Origin: JAFKFH01 sp017307375
Lineage (GTDB): Bacteria > Pseudomonadota > Alphaproteobacteria > Ferrovibrionales > Ferrovibrionaceae
Length of the DNA: 64,000 nucleotides
Assembly: GCA_965229335.1 (NCBI GenBank)
Contig: OZ245874.1
Span: 4,092,001 to 4,156,000, forward strand
Direction: 5' to 3'
A model generated the notes under the pieces. It was not told where the DNA came from. It saw only the letters and a list, made by a program, of their open reading frames with translations, and made no database searches. Below are positions 16,661-25,331 of the stretch, one piece after another. A program made the position numbers and the translations under genes. How positions within the stretch are numbered: position 1 is the first letter of the stretch; each line of letters begins with the position of its first letter.

Positions 16661-18907
16661 ATGTCTGTCGCGATCCGCATCGTCGCACCTATTGCCGGCG
16701 TCCTCATCGTACTGGCGCTGGCCCTCGTCCCTGCGGTCAATTTCCTCACCGAGCAGTGGTTTGCCGGGGAAGTCGAATTGCGGACCGAACTGATCGAGCG
16801 CTCGCTTGCATCCCCGATCGGCGTGCTGCTGTCGCGCGACGACCGGGCCGGAATCGCCGCGCTGCTCGACAGCCTCGCCCGCAGCGAAGCCGACAACCTG
16901 CGCGGCCTCGCCTTCTGCGCTGCCGACGGTACGGCGCTCCAGGCGGCGGGGTTGCCGTTCGCCCCCTGCCAAGACGGGCCGCGGTTCGAGATCGCGACAC
17001 AGGATGGCGGGCCCCGGTTCCTGATGGCACGCTTTCCCATCACTGACGGCGACGGGATCACGCTCGGCCGGCTCGTGGTCGTGCACGACCTCGACTTCGT
17101 CGAGCAGCGCTCGACCGACGTCGTGATCTACGCGCTGATCGCCCTGATCATCGTCGGGGGGGCCGTGGCCGTGGCCGCCCTGTTCCTGATGCGGCTGGCA
17201 TTGCGGCGCTGGGCACGGGCAATGCGCGAAAGCCTCGCCGTCGCACCGTCGCCGGCGACCAACCCCGCAGTATCGCCCCCTGCCCCGTCGCTACCCGAAC
17301 TGGGCCCCCTGGCGCGTGACATTCAGGACATGCTGCGCGCGCTCGACGAAAGCCGGGCCGGCAACGAGATCCGCCTGACCTGGACCCCGGAAACCCTGCG
17401 CCAGATCCTGGCCCAGGAATTGCCGGACGCCGACGTCATCGTCGTCTCCAATCGCGAACCCTATATCCACAATCGCACGGACGACGGCGGCATCTCGCTG
17501 CAGATCCCGGCCTCGGGCCTGGTCGCGGCCCTGGAGCCGATCACGCGGGCCTGTGCCGGCACCTGGGTCGCCCATGGCTCGGGCAGTGCCGACCGCGACG
17601 TGGTCGACGCGCAGGACCGCGTGCCGGTGCCGCCGGCAGATCCCGCCTATACCCTGCGCCGCGTCTGGCTGAGCGAGGAGGAGCAGGACGGCTACTACTA
17701 CGGCATGGCCAACGAAGGCCTGTGGCCGCTCTGCCATCTCGCCTATGTGCGACCGGTGTTCCGCCAGGACGACTGGAACCACTATGTCGCGGTCAACACC
17801 CGGTTTGCCGAAGCGGTCGTCGCCGAGGCGAAGTCGCCGCGCCCGATCGTGCTGGTCCAGGACTATCACTTCGCCCTGCTGCCGCGGTTGATCCGCCAGC
17901 GCCTGCCCGAGGCGACGATCATCACCTTCTGGCATATCCCCTGGCCCAATCACGAGACGTTCGGCATCTGCCCGTGGCGCGCGGAAATCCTCGACGGCCT
18001 GCTCGGCTCGACGATACTGGCGTTCCACACCCAGTTCCATTGCAACAATTTCCTCGACGGCGTCGATCACTACCTCGAAAGCCGGATCGATCGCGAACAT
18101 GCGACGATCACGGTCGGCGGCCTGGCGACGGCGATCCGCCCCTACCCGATCTCGATCGAATGGCCGCCCGCAGCGCTGGCGGGCCAGCCGCCCGTGGCCG
18201 AGTGTCGCGACACGGTTCGCGCCCGGCACGGCATCGGCCCGGAGGTTCGCTTGGGCGTCGGCGTCGAGCGTTTCGACTTCACCAAGGGCATCGTCGATCG
18301 CTTCCGCGCCGTCGGCCGGCTGATGGAACTGCAGCCGGAATGGCGGGGCCGGTTCTCCTTCCTGCAGGCGGCGGCACCGACGCGCTCCAAGCTGCCGGCG
18401 TATCGCCAGCTCGAGGCGGAGGCGCGCGCGGTCGCCGAGGAAATCAACGAGCGTTTCGGCACCGCGGACTGGCAGCCGATCATCCTGGTCCCGCGGCACC
18501 ACGAACCCGACGAGGTGATGACGCTGTTCCGGGCCGCCGATCTCTGCGTCGTCTCCAGCCTGCATGACGGCATGAATCTGGTCGCCAAGGAATTCATCGC
18601 TGCCCGCGACGACGGCGAAGGCGTGCTGATCCTCTCGACCTTCGCCGGCGCGTCGCGCGAACTGCTCGAGGCGCTGATCATCAATCCCTACGACACCGAC
18701 AGCATGGCCGAAACCCTCGCCCAGGCGTTACGCATGCCGGTAGAGGAACAGCGCGAAAGGATGAGGCTGATGCGGGACATGGTCCGCGACAACAATGTCT
18801 ATCGCTGGGCGGGGCGCATGCTGCTCGATGCCGCCCGCCTGCGCAAGCACAGCCGGATCGATGCCGGCAACCTGCAATTCGAGACCGAGCGGCGCCATGG
18901 CGTTTGA
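16661..18907 (+). CDS. otsA: Membrane-anchored alpha,alpha-trehalose-phosphate synthase
   Basis: A glycosyltransferase family 20 enzyme that makes trehalose-6-phosphate from a nucleotide sugar and glucose-6-phosphate. The C-terminal 520 residues show VVSNREPYIHN, NEGLWPLCHLAYVRP, VLVQDYHFALLP, FWHIPWPNHETFG, GVERFDFTKGI and NLVAKEF. Unlike E. coli OtsA it has an extra N-terminus of about 225 residues: TM1 (about 5-27), a soluble segment of about 120 residues, TM2 (about 155-180) and a linker, resembling a sensor-kinase input region. A GTG 24 nt upstream (16637) is an alternative start. It overlaps otsB by 11 nt. Confidence 0.93.
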   Translation: MSVAIRIVAPIAGVLIVLALALVPAVNFLTEQWFAGEVELRTELIERSLASPIGVLLSRDDRAGIAALLDSLARSEADNLRGLAFCAADGTALQAAGLPFAPCQDGPRFEIATQDGGPRFLMARFPITDGDGITLGRLVVVHDLDFVEQRSTDVVIYALIALIIVGGAVAVAALFLMRLALRRWARAMRESLAVAPSPATNPAVSPPAPSLPELGPLARDIQDMLRALDESRAGNEIRLTWTPETLRQILAQELPDADVIVVSNREPYIHNRTDDGGISLQIPASGLVAALEPITRACAGTWVAHGSGSADRDVVDAQDRVPVPPADPAYTLRRVWLSEEEQDGYYYGMANEGLWPLCHLAYVRPVFRQDDWNHYVAVNTRFAEAVVAEAKSPRPIVLVQDYHFALLPRLIRQRLPEATIITFWHIPWPNHETFGICPWRAEILDGLLGSTILAFHTQFHCNNFLDGVDHYLESRIDREHATITVGGLATAIRPYPISIEWPPAALAGQPPVAECRDTVRARHGIGPEVRLGVGVERFDFTKGIVDRFRAVGRLMELQPEWRGRFSFLQAAAPTRSKLPAYRQLEAEARAVAEEINERFGTADWQPIILVPRHHEPDEVMTLFRAADLCVVSSLHDGMNLVAKEFIAARDDGEGVLILSTFAGASRELLEALIINPYDTDSMAETLAQALRMPVEEQRERMRLMRDMVRDNNVYRWAGRMLLDAARLRKHSRIDAGNLQFETERRHGV

Positions 18908-19643
18908 TCCGCCGATGCCCGCGGCGCCGGGCCAAATAGCGTTGTTCGTCGATATCGACGGCACGTTGCTCGAACTGGCCGACCGGCCCGATACGGTCGT
19001 GGTGCCGGCGGGGCTGGCCGGCCTGCTGCACCGGCTCTACGACCGGCTTGACGGCGCACTGGCCCTCGTGACCGGCCGCCCCCTGGTCGACGTGGCCTGG
19101 CTGTTTCCCGAATTCAAGGGCGACGCCGCCGGTCTGCACGGCGCCGAATGGCGCTGCGGCGGCGCCAAGGCCGCCATCCATCAGGACCCCAAGCCGCTAT
19201 TGGCGATCGCCAAGCGCTTCGAAGCCTTGGCGATCGCCCATCCCGGCCTGCTGGTGGAACACAAGGGCCCGTCGGTCGCTCTGCACTACCGCCACGTGCC
19301 CAAGGCGGCCGTGCTGGTCGAGGCGGCGATGACGGCGGCGATGGTCGAACTGGGGCCGGGCTGGCAGCTGATCGCCGGCAAGGCGGTCTTCGAAATTCTG
19401 CCGGCGGCCGCATCCAAGGGCCAGGCGATCGATCGCTTCCTCGACCACCAGCCCTATGCCGGCCGCAAGCCGGCGTTTCTCGGCGACGACGTGACCGACG
19501 AAAGCGGTTTCGCCGCCGTGCTCAACCACGGTGGGCTGGCGATCAAGGTGGGACCCGGCGACAGTCGCGCCCCCTATCGCCTGCCGTCGGTCACGGCGGT
19601 TCATCACTGGCTCAGGCAACTCGCAGGCGGAGGCAAGGCATGA
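18897..19643 (+). CDS. otsB: Trehalose-6-phosphate phosphatase
   Basis: A HAD-superfamily phosphatase of 248 aa that converts trehalose-6-phosphate to trehalose. The catalytic motif FVDIDGTLLEL places the nucleophile at Asp19 and the acid/base at Asp21. ALVTGRPL (motif II), the cap region, and FLGDDVTDESGF (motif IV) follow. The ATG at 18897 lies inside the last codons of otsA, and its TGA overlaps the next start as ATGA, so the three genes are coupled. Confidence 0.95.
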   Translation: MAFDPPMPAAPGQIALFVDIDGTLLELADRPDTVVVPAGLAGLLHRLYDRLDGALALVTGRPLVDVAWLFPEFKGDAAGLHGAEWRCGGAKAAIHQDPKPLLAIAKRFEALAIAHPGLLVEHKGPSVALHYRHVPKAAVLVEAAMTAAMVELGPGWQLIAGKAVFEILPAAASKGQAIDRFLDHQPYAGRKPAFLGDDVTDESGFAAVLNHGGLAIKVGPGDSRAPYRLPSVTAVHHWLRQLAGGGKA

Positions 19644-21430
19644 CCTCATCCCTCGAACTCGGCGTCGTCGGCAATGGCGCAATCGCCGCGCTGATCGACC
19701 GCAACGCGACGATGGTCTGGGGCTGTTTCCCACGGCTCGACGGCGACCCCGTGTTCTGCCGGCTGCTCGACGATCGCGAGGACCCGGCTGCCGGCGGCTA
19801 CTTCTCGATCGAGCTGCAGGGGGCGGTGAACCGCCATCAGGAATACATCCGCAACTCGGCCGTGCTGGTCACGCGCATTTCGGACGCCGAGGGCAATGCC
19901 ATCCTGGTCACTGACTTCGCGCCGCGCTTCGAACGCTTCGACCGCATGTTCCGGCCGCCGACGATCGTCCGCCGGGTCGAGCGCGCTTCCGGCGCGCCGC
20001 GGATCCGTATCCGTCTTCGCCCCCGCTTCGACAACGGCGCGCTCAGCCCGCAGATCACCCGCGGCTCCAACCATGTGCGTTACGTCGCGCCCTCGCAGGT
20101 TCTGCGGCTGACCACCGATGCGCCGGCCTCCTACATCATCGAGGAGACGCCGTTCTTCCTGAACCAGCCGGTCAACCTGGTGTTCGGTGCCGACGAATCG
20201 CTGACCTCGGGCGTCGACGAGACGACGCGCGGCCTGCTCGACCGGACACTCGACTACTGGCGCGACTGGGTCAGGTCGCTCTCCCTGCCCTTCGAATGGC
20301 AGGAGGAAGTGATCAGGGCGGCGATCACGCTGAAGCTGTGCTCGTTCGAGGAGACCGGAGCCATCGTCGCCGCGCTCACCACCTCGGTTCCGGAAGCGCA
20401 CGGGTCCAGCCGCAACTGGGATTACCGCTACTGCTGGTTGCGCGATGCCTATTTTGTCATCCACGCCCTGAACCGGCTGGGCACCACCAAGACGATGGAG
20501 GACTATATCACCTTCATCGCCAATATCGTGGGTGCCGCGGGCGATGACGGCCTGCGGCCGGTCTATCCGATCACCCTGATGACCAGCCTGGACGAACATA
20601 CGGCCCCGGCCCTGGCCGGCTATCGCGGGTTCGGCCCGGTGCGGATCGGCAACCAGGCCTACGAGCAGATCCAGAACGACGTCTACGGCGCGATCATCCT
20701 GGCCTCGACCCATATCTTCTTCGACCAGCGGCTGATCCGCGGCGGCAGCCCCGACCTGTTCGAACGGCTGGAAATGCTGGGCAATCGCGCCGTCGCGGTG
20801 CATGCGCGCCCCGATGCCGGGCCGTGGGAACTGCGCACCAAGGCGTCGATCCACACCTTCTCGGTCGTCATGTGCTGGACCGCCTGCGATCGGCTGGCCA
20901 AGATCGCCGCCCATCTCGGCTTTGCCGGCCGCGCCCAGAACTGGCGCCGCCAGGCCGACGAGATCCGCGCGCTGATCATTCGCAACGCCTGGTCTGAGGA
21001 ACGGCAGAGTTTCGTCGCCTCCTTCGGTGGCAACGAACTCGACGCCACGCTGCTGCTGCTCAACGAGCTCGATTTCGTCGCGGCCGACGATCCGCGCTTT
21101 GTCGCCACCGTCGAGGCGATCGGGCGCGAACTGCGCCAGGGCGATTTCCTCTACCGCTATGTCATCCCCGACGATTTCGGTCGCCCTGAGACCGCCTTCA
21201 CGATCTGCACGTTCTGGTACATCGACGCCCTGGCTGCGATCGGCCGGCGCGACGAGGCCCGCCAGCTGTTCGAGAAGATGTTGGGCCGGCGCAATCACCT
21301 GGGACTGCTGTCCGAGGACATCGACTTCAACACCGGCGAGCTGTGGGGCAACTTTCCCCAGACCTACTCGATGGTCGGGCTGATCAATTCCGCGATGCGG
21401 CTGTCGAAATCCTGGGAGGAAGCTTTCTAA
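19640..21430 (+). CDS. Glycoside hydrolase family 15 protein (glucoamylase/trehalase-like)
   Basis: A protein of 596 aa with an N-terminal beta-sandwich domain (trehalase-like, to about residue 200) and a GH15 (alpha/alpha)6 barrel. Signatures are GSSRNWDYRYCWLRDA near residue 258 and the late LLSEDIDFNTGELWGNFPQ near 556, where the Glu lies at the expected catalytic-base position. Family members hydrolyse alpha-1,4 glucans or trehalose by inversion. Co-occurrence with otsA and otsB is common in alphaproteobacteria, suggesting a role in trehalose or glucan turnover. No signal peptide is visible, so it is probably cytoplasmic. Confidence 0.9.
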   Translation: MTSSLELGVVGNGAIAALIDRNATMVWGCFPRLDGDPVFCRLLDDREDPAAGGYFSIELQGAVNRHQEYIRNSAVLVTRISDAEGNAILVTDFAPRFERFDRMFRPPTIVRRVERASGAPRIRIRLRPRFDNGALSPQITRGSNHVRYVAPSQVLRLTTDAPASYIIEETPFFLNQPVNLVFGADESLTSGVDETTRGLLDRTLDYWRDWVRSLSLPFEWQEEVIRAAITLKLCSFEETGAIVAALTTSVPEAHGSSRNWDYRYCWLRDAYFVIHALNRLGTTKTMEDYITFIANIVGAAGDDGLRPVYPITLMTSLDEHTAPALAGYRGFGPVRIGNQAYEQIQNDVYGAIILASTHIFFDQRLIRGGSPDLFERLEMLGNRAVAVHARPDAGPWELRTKASIHTFSVVMCWTACDRLAKIAAHLGFAGRAQNWRRQADEIRALIIRNAWSEERQSFVASFGGNELDATLLLLNELDFVAADDPRFVATVEAIGRELRQGDFLYRYVIPDDFGRPETAFTICTFWYIDALAAIGRRDEARQLFEKMLGRRNHLGLLSEDIDFNTGELWGNFPQTYSMVGLINSAMRLSKSWEEAF

Positions 21431-21460
21431 ATACGTAATTTGAGCCAATTTTACGTATTT
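21429..21460. promoter_or_regulatory. AT-rich inverted repeat after the GH15 gene
   Basis: AAATACGTAA (21429-21438) and TTACGTATTT (21451-21460) are perfect 10-bp inverted arms with a 12-nt loop. Each contains the palindrome TACGTA. The first arm overlaps the GH15 stop codon and the second lies 94 nt before the next gene. It could act as a weak terminator hairpin. The low GC content compared with its surroundings and the internal TACGTA palindromes also fit an operator for the next gene. Confidence 0.5.
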
Positions 21461-21554
21461 GGTTTCTTGATCACATATTCACCCCGCCCTGTTCATGGTA
21501 TCCCTTCTGCCGCCTGGCGCGGCGGCGGGTGTATCGCCGCGATGAGGGGGCGGG

Positions 21555-22469
21555 ATGAGCGAACACGACACATTTTTCGTCGGCGTGACGAACCAGATAG
21601 CTACGGGTGGCCTGGCCCGGCTGTACGAGAAGGTCGTGCGCCCCGCCCGCGACGTCTACCCGACCAGCCGCGAACTGATGGAATTCGCCGAGCCGGTGAT
21701 CGCCGCCCTGCGCGGCCACGACCATATCCACGACATGACCGTCGGGGTGGCGCTGGGCCGCTATGGCAAGGCGCAGGAGCTTTCGCTGTATCTCGAGGTC
21801 ACCGCCACGCCCGATTTTGCCGTTCAGGACCTCGTCGAGGGCGTGTTCCGCATTGCCCGCAATCATTTCCAGACCGATGCCTTCGTCGCCCGCGTGCTGC
21901 ACGACGACGAATGGGCCGACAACACGCGGCCCGGCCTGACGGTGATGTTCTCCGAGCCGCAACGCATCGGTGCGCTGCGCAGCGTGGTCGATGCGATTAC
22001 CGGCTTTCCCGGCGATGGCTGGCCGATCGACGGCTTCACGACGGTGGCCACGCCCGACCTGCCGTTCGGCTGGGCCGTCGGCCTGCGCTACGTGTTCCTG
22101 CCCGAAATCTCGATCCGCTGGGACCGCTTGCTGCGCGAACAACTCCTCGCCGACGATACGGCAATGGATGTGATCCTGCTGGACCAGGCCACCAAGATCG
22201 GCCGGTTATGCCTGGCGCTCAAGGAACATCCGCTGGTGGCCGAGGCACGGCTGAACTGGTTCGACGCCATCGTCGGCGGCTACGAGGATTACGAGGAACT
22301 GATCGGCCGGTTGCGGGAGAGCCGCAACCAGCCGATGGAAGGACTGATGACGCGACGGGCCTTTTCCGAGTTGATCGGCCTGACCAATCAGGGGGTCCTG
22401 ACCGGCCGGATCGATCGGCTCGCGATATCAGCCGAGCCGATCAAGAGCCTCGGCGCGGTCGGCGAATAG
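21555..22469 (+). CDS. Conserved-looking protein of unknown function
   Basis: A soluble protein of 304 aa with no signal peptide, membrane segment or motif I can assign. A GAGGGGGCGGG Shine-Dalgarno precedes the ATG, and codon use matches its neighbours, so the gene is very likely real. Distinct stretches are a His-rich RGHDHIHDM, a Trp-rich centre (DGWPIDGF, PFGWAVGLRY) and a predominantly helical C-terminus. It follows the trehalose operon by 124 nt and ends convergently with, and overlapping, the STAS gene by 42 nt. Function unknown. Confidence 0.8.
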   Translation: MSEHDTFFVGVTNQIATGGLARLYEKVVRPARDVYPTSRELMEFAEPVIAALRGHDHIHDMTVGVALGRYGKAQELSLYLEVTATPDFAVQDLVEGVFRIARNHFQTDAFVARVLHDDEWADNTRPGLTVMFSEPQRIGALRSVVDAITGFPGDGWPIDGFTTVATPDLPFGWAVGLRYVFLPEISIRWDRLLREQLLADDTAMDVILLDQATKIGRLCLALKEHPLVAEARLNWFDAIVGGYEDYEELIGRLRESRNQPMEGLMTRRAFSELIGLTNQGVLTGRIDRLAISAEPIKSLGAVGE

Positions 22470-22763
22470 CGAAAAGATCTTCGAGAAGCCCGACACCTCG
22501 AACACTTCACGCACCGAAGGCTGCAACCCGGCAAGGCCATACTTGCCGCCGACCGCCTTGAGCCGCTTGGCGGCGAGCAGGAAGACCCGCAGCCCGGCCG
22601 ACGACACGAACTCAACCTTCGACAGGTCGATCACCAGCGCCTTGGTACCGCCGTCCAGAAACCCGACCACTTTGTCCTCCAGGGACTTGGCCGTGCCGGA
22701 ATCGATGCGGCCGGCGACGTCGAGCACCTGAATGCCGTTGACCTGGGTATCGCTGATATCCAT
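22428..22763 (-). CDS. STAS-domain anti-anti-sigma factor (SpoIIAA/RsbV-like)
   Basis: A single STAS domain of 111 aa. KVEFVSSAGLRVF matches the region around the phosphorylatable serine, here Ser54 or Ser55. Unphosphorylated antagonists of this family bind the RsbW-like kinase and free its partner. I chose the ATG at 22763, which has GGGAG five bases upstream, over the ATG at 22787, which lacks a good ribosome site. The gene follows the kinase gene by about 30 nt and overlaps the 3' end of the convergent unknown gene. Confidence 0.9.
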   Translation of the reverse strand: MDISDTQVNGIQVLDVAGRIDSGTAKSLEDKVVGFLDGGTKALVIDLSKVEFVSSAGLRVFLLAAKRLKAVGGKYGLAGLQPSVREVFEVSGFSKIFSLFADRAEALDRLG

Positions 22764-22793
22764 GACCACTCCCGTTGTTACGCTCATTGGCTT

Positions 22794-23219
22794 TCAGTCG
22801 TTGGCAGCCAGCCCCTTGCGCAGGGCGACGACGTTGTAGTCGCCTTCGCGGCGATAGGCCACCTCGTCCATGAACTGCTTGACGAAAAATATCCCGAGAC
22901 CGCCGATCTCGCGGTCGTCGATGTCGGCGTCGACGTCCGGATCCTCGCGGCTCAGCGGATCGAAGGCGCGGGCGTCGTCGACGATCTCGGCCTCGACGGC
23001 CTTGTCGGACGCCGCGATGCGCACGACGATCTCATGCTCGGCCTGATCGTCGTAGCCGTAGGAGATCGTATTGGTGATCAGTTCGTCGAAGGCGAGGTTA
23101 AGGTTATAGGCGATGCCCGGCCCGATCCCGTGGGTTTCGCAGAACGCGTCGACCTGCTCGGCCAGACGGGCAATCTCGTCGAGCGAGTTCCTGACCCGGA
23201 TCTCGAGCGCTGCCGTCAT
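22794..23219 (-). CDS. RsbW-like ATP-binding serine kinase/anti-sigma regulator
   Basis: A protein of 141 aa with a GHKL (HATPase_c_2) fold. The N box is NLAFDELITNTISYG, with Glu46 and Asn50. A G1-like DDARAFDP and a G2-like GGLGIFFVKQFMDE follow. Such proteins phosphorylate a STAS antagonist and in some systems bind a sigma factor. The flanking STAS and PP2C genes (3-nt gap to the phosphatase) make a complete partner-switching set. No sigma factor gene is in the window, so the final target may be another protein. Confidence 0.9.
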   Translation of the reverse strand: MTAALEIRVRNSLDEIARLAEQVDAFCETHGIGPGIAYNLNLAFDELITNTISYGYDDQAEHEIVVRIAASDKAVEAEIVDDARAFDPLSREDPDVDADIDDREIGGLGIFFVKQFMDEVAYRREGDYNVVALRKGLAAND

Positions 23220-23222
23220 GCC

Positions 23223-25244
23223 TCACTCCTCGGCCATCGGACCGACATAGCGCACCGCGAGGCAGGTGATGTCGTCTGCCTGGGGCGCGCCGGCGGCAAA
23301 GCGTTCGACCGATTCGAAGACAACCTCAATGGTATCGCGCACCGAACGGTTGCCATCGCCGGTCAGCGTCTTTTCCAGCCGCTTCTCGCCGTAGAGTTCA
23401 TTGTACGGGTCGTGCGCCTCGGTCACGCCGTCAGTATAGAGCAGAAGTGTGGCACCTGGCGGCAGCATGGCGAATTTCTGCTCGAACACCATGCCCTCCA
23501 TCGCGCCGAGCGGCACGCCCTCGGCCGGTTCGAGGTACTGGACCTCACCGTCCGGCAGCACGATGATCGGCGGATTGTGGCCGCCATTGGCATAGGCGAT
23601 CTCGCCGGTCTCGGTATCGAGTACGGCATAGAACATGGTCACGAACATCGCCGCGTCGTTGTCGGTCGACAACAGGTCGTTCGAGTTCACAAGGCAGGGC
23701 CCCGGCTCGCCCATCACCGGCGCCACCGCGCGCAGCAGCGTGCGCGACACCGCCATGAACAGGGCCGCCGGCACCCCCTTGCCCGAGACGTCGGCAATGA
23801 CCAGACCCAATCGGGTATCGTCGAGCCAGAAATAATCGTAGAAGTCGCCCCCGACTTCCTTGGCCGGCTCCATCCGCGCATAGACCTGCAGGTCGCGGCG
23901 CGTCGGGAAGCGCGACGGCAGGATCGATTGCTGCATGCGCCGGGCGACGTCGAGTTCCTGCCTGATCGAGATCAGCTGGCCGTGTTCGGCGAAGATGCCC
24001 TTGATGGTCTCGAACCACGGCCGCCAGCCCTCGGGCACCGTCGGGATGTTGGTCGCTTCCTCGCGGCTCTGCTCGTCGATGTAGCTGACGAGATGCTGGG
24101 CGGGGGTGATGAACTCCTTGCGGGTGGCGCGGTTGGCGATGAACAGCATCAGCGCGAGGCCGGCGATGAGTGCCGCCACCTCGAGCGCGGAGGAGGCAAA
24201 CAGCCGGAACTGGAGCGAGCGCGCCGGCACCGTGAACATCATGCGCCACGGCGCTTCCGACAGATGTGCGGTATAAACGTAGTGACGGCCAATTTGCACG
24301 ACGCGGCCGCGGCTGTCCTCGCCCAATTCCACCAGATTCAGGCCGGACAGGTCGTCGGGCAGGATCTCCTTGACATCCTTCACCTTCTTGTCGGACGACG
24401 ACACCTTGTTCGGATGCGCCAGCACCTGGCCGCGATCGTTGATCACGAACAGTTCGCTGTCGGGATACTGGAAGGCGCGGACGAACTTGGTCAATTCGTC
24501 CAGCGTGTAGTCGATGGCGACGGTGCCGCGGAAATCGTCGTTCTGATAGACCGGGGCGGCGCAGGTCACCATCAGGCCCTTGCCGGCCTCGTCGACATAG
24601 GCTTCGGTCCAGAACAGGTCGCGCTTCGGGTTCGCGGCAGGCAGGCCGCCGAAATAGAAGCTGTGGGTATAGAGTTCGGGCGTGAACGAGAACTTGTCCG
24701 AGGTGACGTAGGGATAGATCGAGATGAAGCGGCGCTGCGAGGTGTAATAGGCCCAGGCCATGTTGGGCACGTTGCGCGCGATGATCTGGTACAGCGGGTT
24801 CAGGCTCAGCGCCATCTCGAGCTCGAGCCGCAGCGACGGATCGAAGGTCGGCGTGTCGAGCACACCGGTCAGATTGGCGATCTGGGCGGGCTTGTAGGGC
24901 GGCGGGATGTCGTCGAGATCGTACTTGCCGTCATTCAGCGAGTAGACCAGCCCCTGGAACAGCTTCGATCGCGGAATATTGGTGTTGGTCACCTCGTAAT
25001 AGGTGTTGGCCTGCAGCTTCAGCGCCTCAACGTAGTCGGCGCTGGATTTCAGGATGTAGTTGAGGCTGCCGGCGCGCTCGGCCAGCCGCTCGGTCAGGAT
25101 CGACCGCTCGGAGGTCAGCCGCTGCTCGAACTGCAGATAGAACAGCCCGCAACAGATCAGCGCGACCACCACGAAGGTGATGCGCATGATCCTGTTGTAC
25201 CGGCTGAAGAAACTGACGTCTGCCCGTGCGTCCTTGGCTACCAT
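23223..25244 (-). CDS. Cache-domain PP2C (RsbU/SpoIIE) phosphatase
   Basis: About 673 aa. TM1 (about residues 20-42), a large periplasmic region (about 43-330) with dCache-like features such as FRGTVAIDYTLDELTKFV, TM2 near 337-358, a linker, then a SpoIIE-type PP2C domain. Metal-binding acidic residues are seen in GGDFYDYFWLDD (about 465), IADVSGKGVPAALFM, YANGGHNPP and TDGVTEA. It presumably dephosphorylates the STAS antagonist when an external ligand is sensed. The ATG at 25244 follows GGTGGGG; two further in-frame ATGs lie within 24 nt upstream. Confidence 0.92.
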   Translation of the reverse strand: MVAKDARADVSFFSRYNRIMRITFVVVALICCGLFYLQFEQRLTSERSILTERLAERAGSLNYILKSSADYVEALKLQANTYYEVTNTNIPRSKLFQGLVYSLNDGKYDLDDIPPPYKPAQIANLTGVLDTPTFDPSLRLELEMALSLNPLYQIIARNVPNMAWAYYTSQRRFISIYPYVTSDKFSFTPELYTHSFYFGGLPAANPKRDLFWTEAYVDEAGKGLMVTCAAPVYQNDDFRGTVAIDYTLDELTKFVRAFQYPDSELFVINDRGQVLAHPNKVSSSDKKVKDVKEILPDDLSGLNLVELGEDSRGRVVQIGRHYVYTAHLSEAPWRMMFTVPARSLQFRLFASSALEVAALIAGLALMLFIANRATRKEFITPAQHLVSYIDEQSREEATNIPTVPEGWRPWFETIKGIFAEHGQLISIRQELDVARRMQQSILPSRFPTRRDLQVYARMEPAKEVGGDFYDYFWLDDTRLGLVIADVSGKGVPAALFMAVSRTLLRAVAPVMGEPGPCLVNSNDLLSTDNDAAMFVTMFYAVLDTETGEIAYANGGHNPPIIVLPDGEVQYLEPAEGVPLGAMEGMVFEQKFAMLPPGATLLLYTDGVTEAHDPYNELYGEKRLEKTLTGDGNRSVRDTIEVVFESVERFAAGAPQADDITCLAVRYVGPMAEE

Positions 25245-25331
25245 ATTCCCCACCATCGCCCCCGCCACAATGGTGGCCCGGGGGCAGGTCCTGTCAAGCG
25301 CAACTCTTTCAGCAAACTTGCCTTTTCACGA

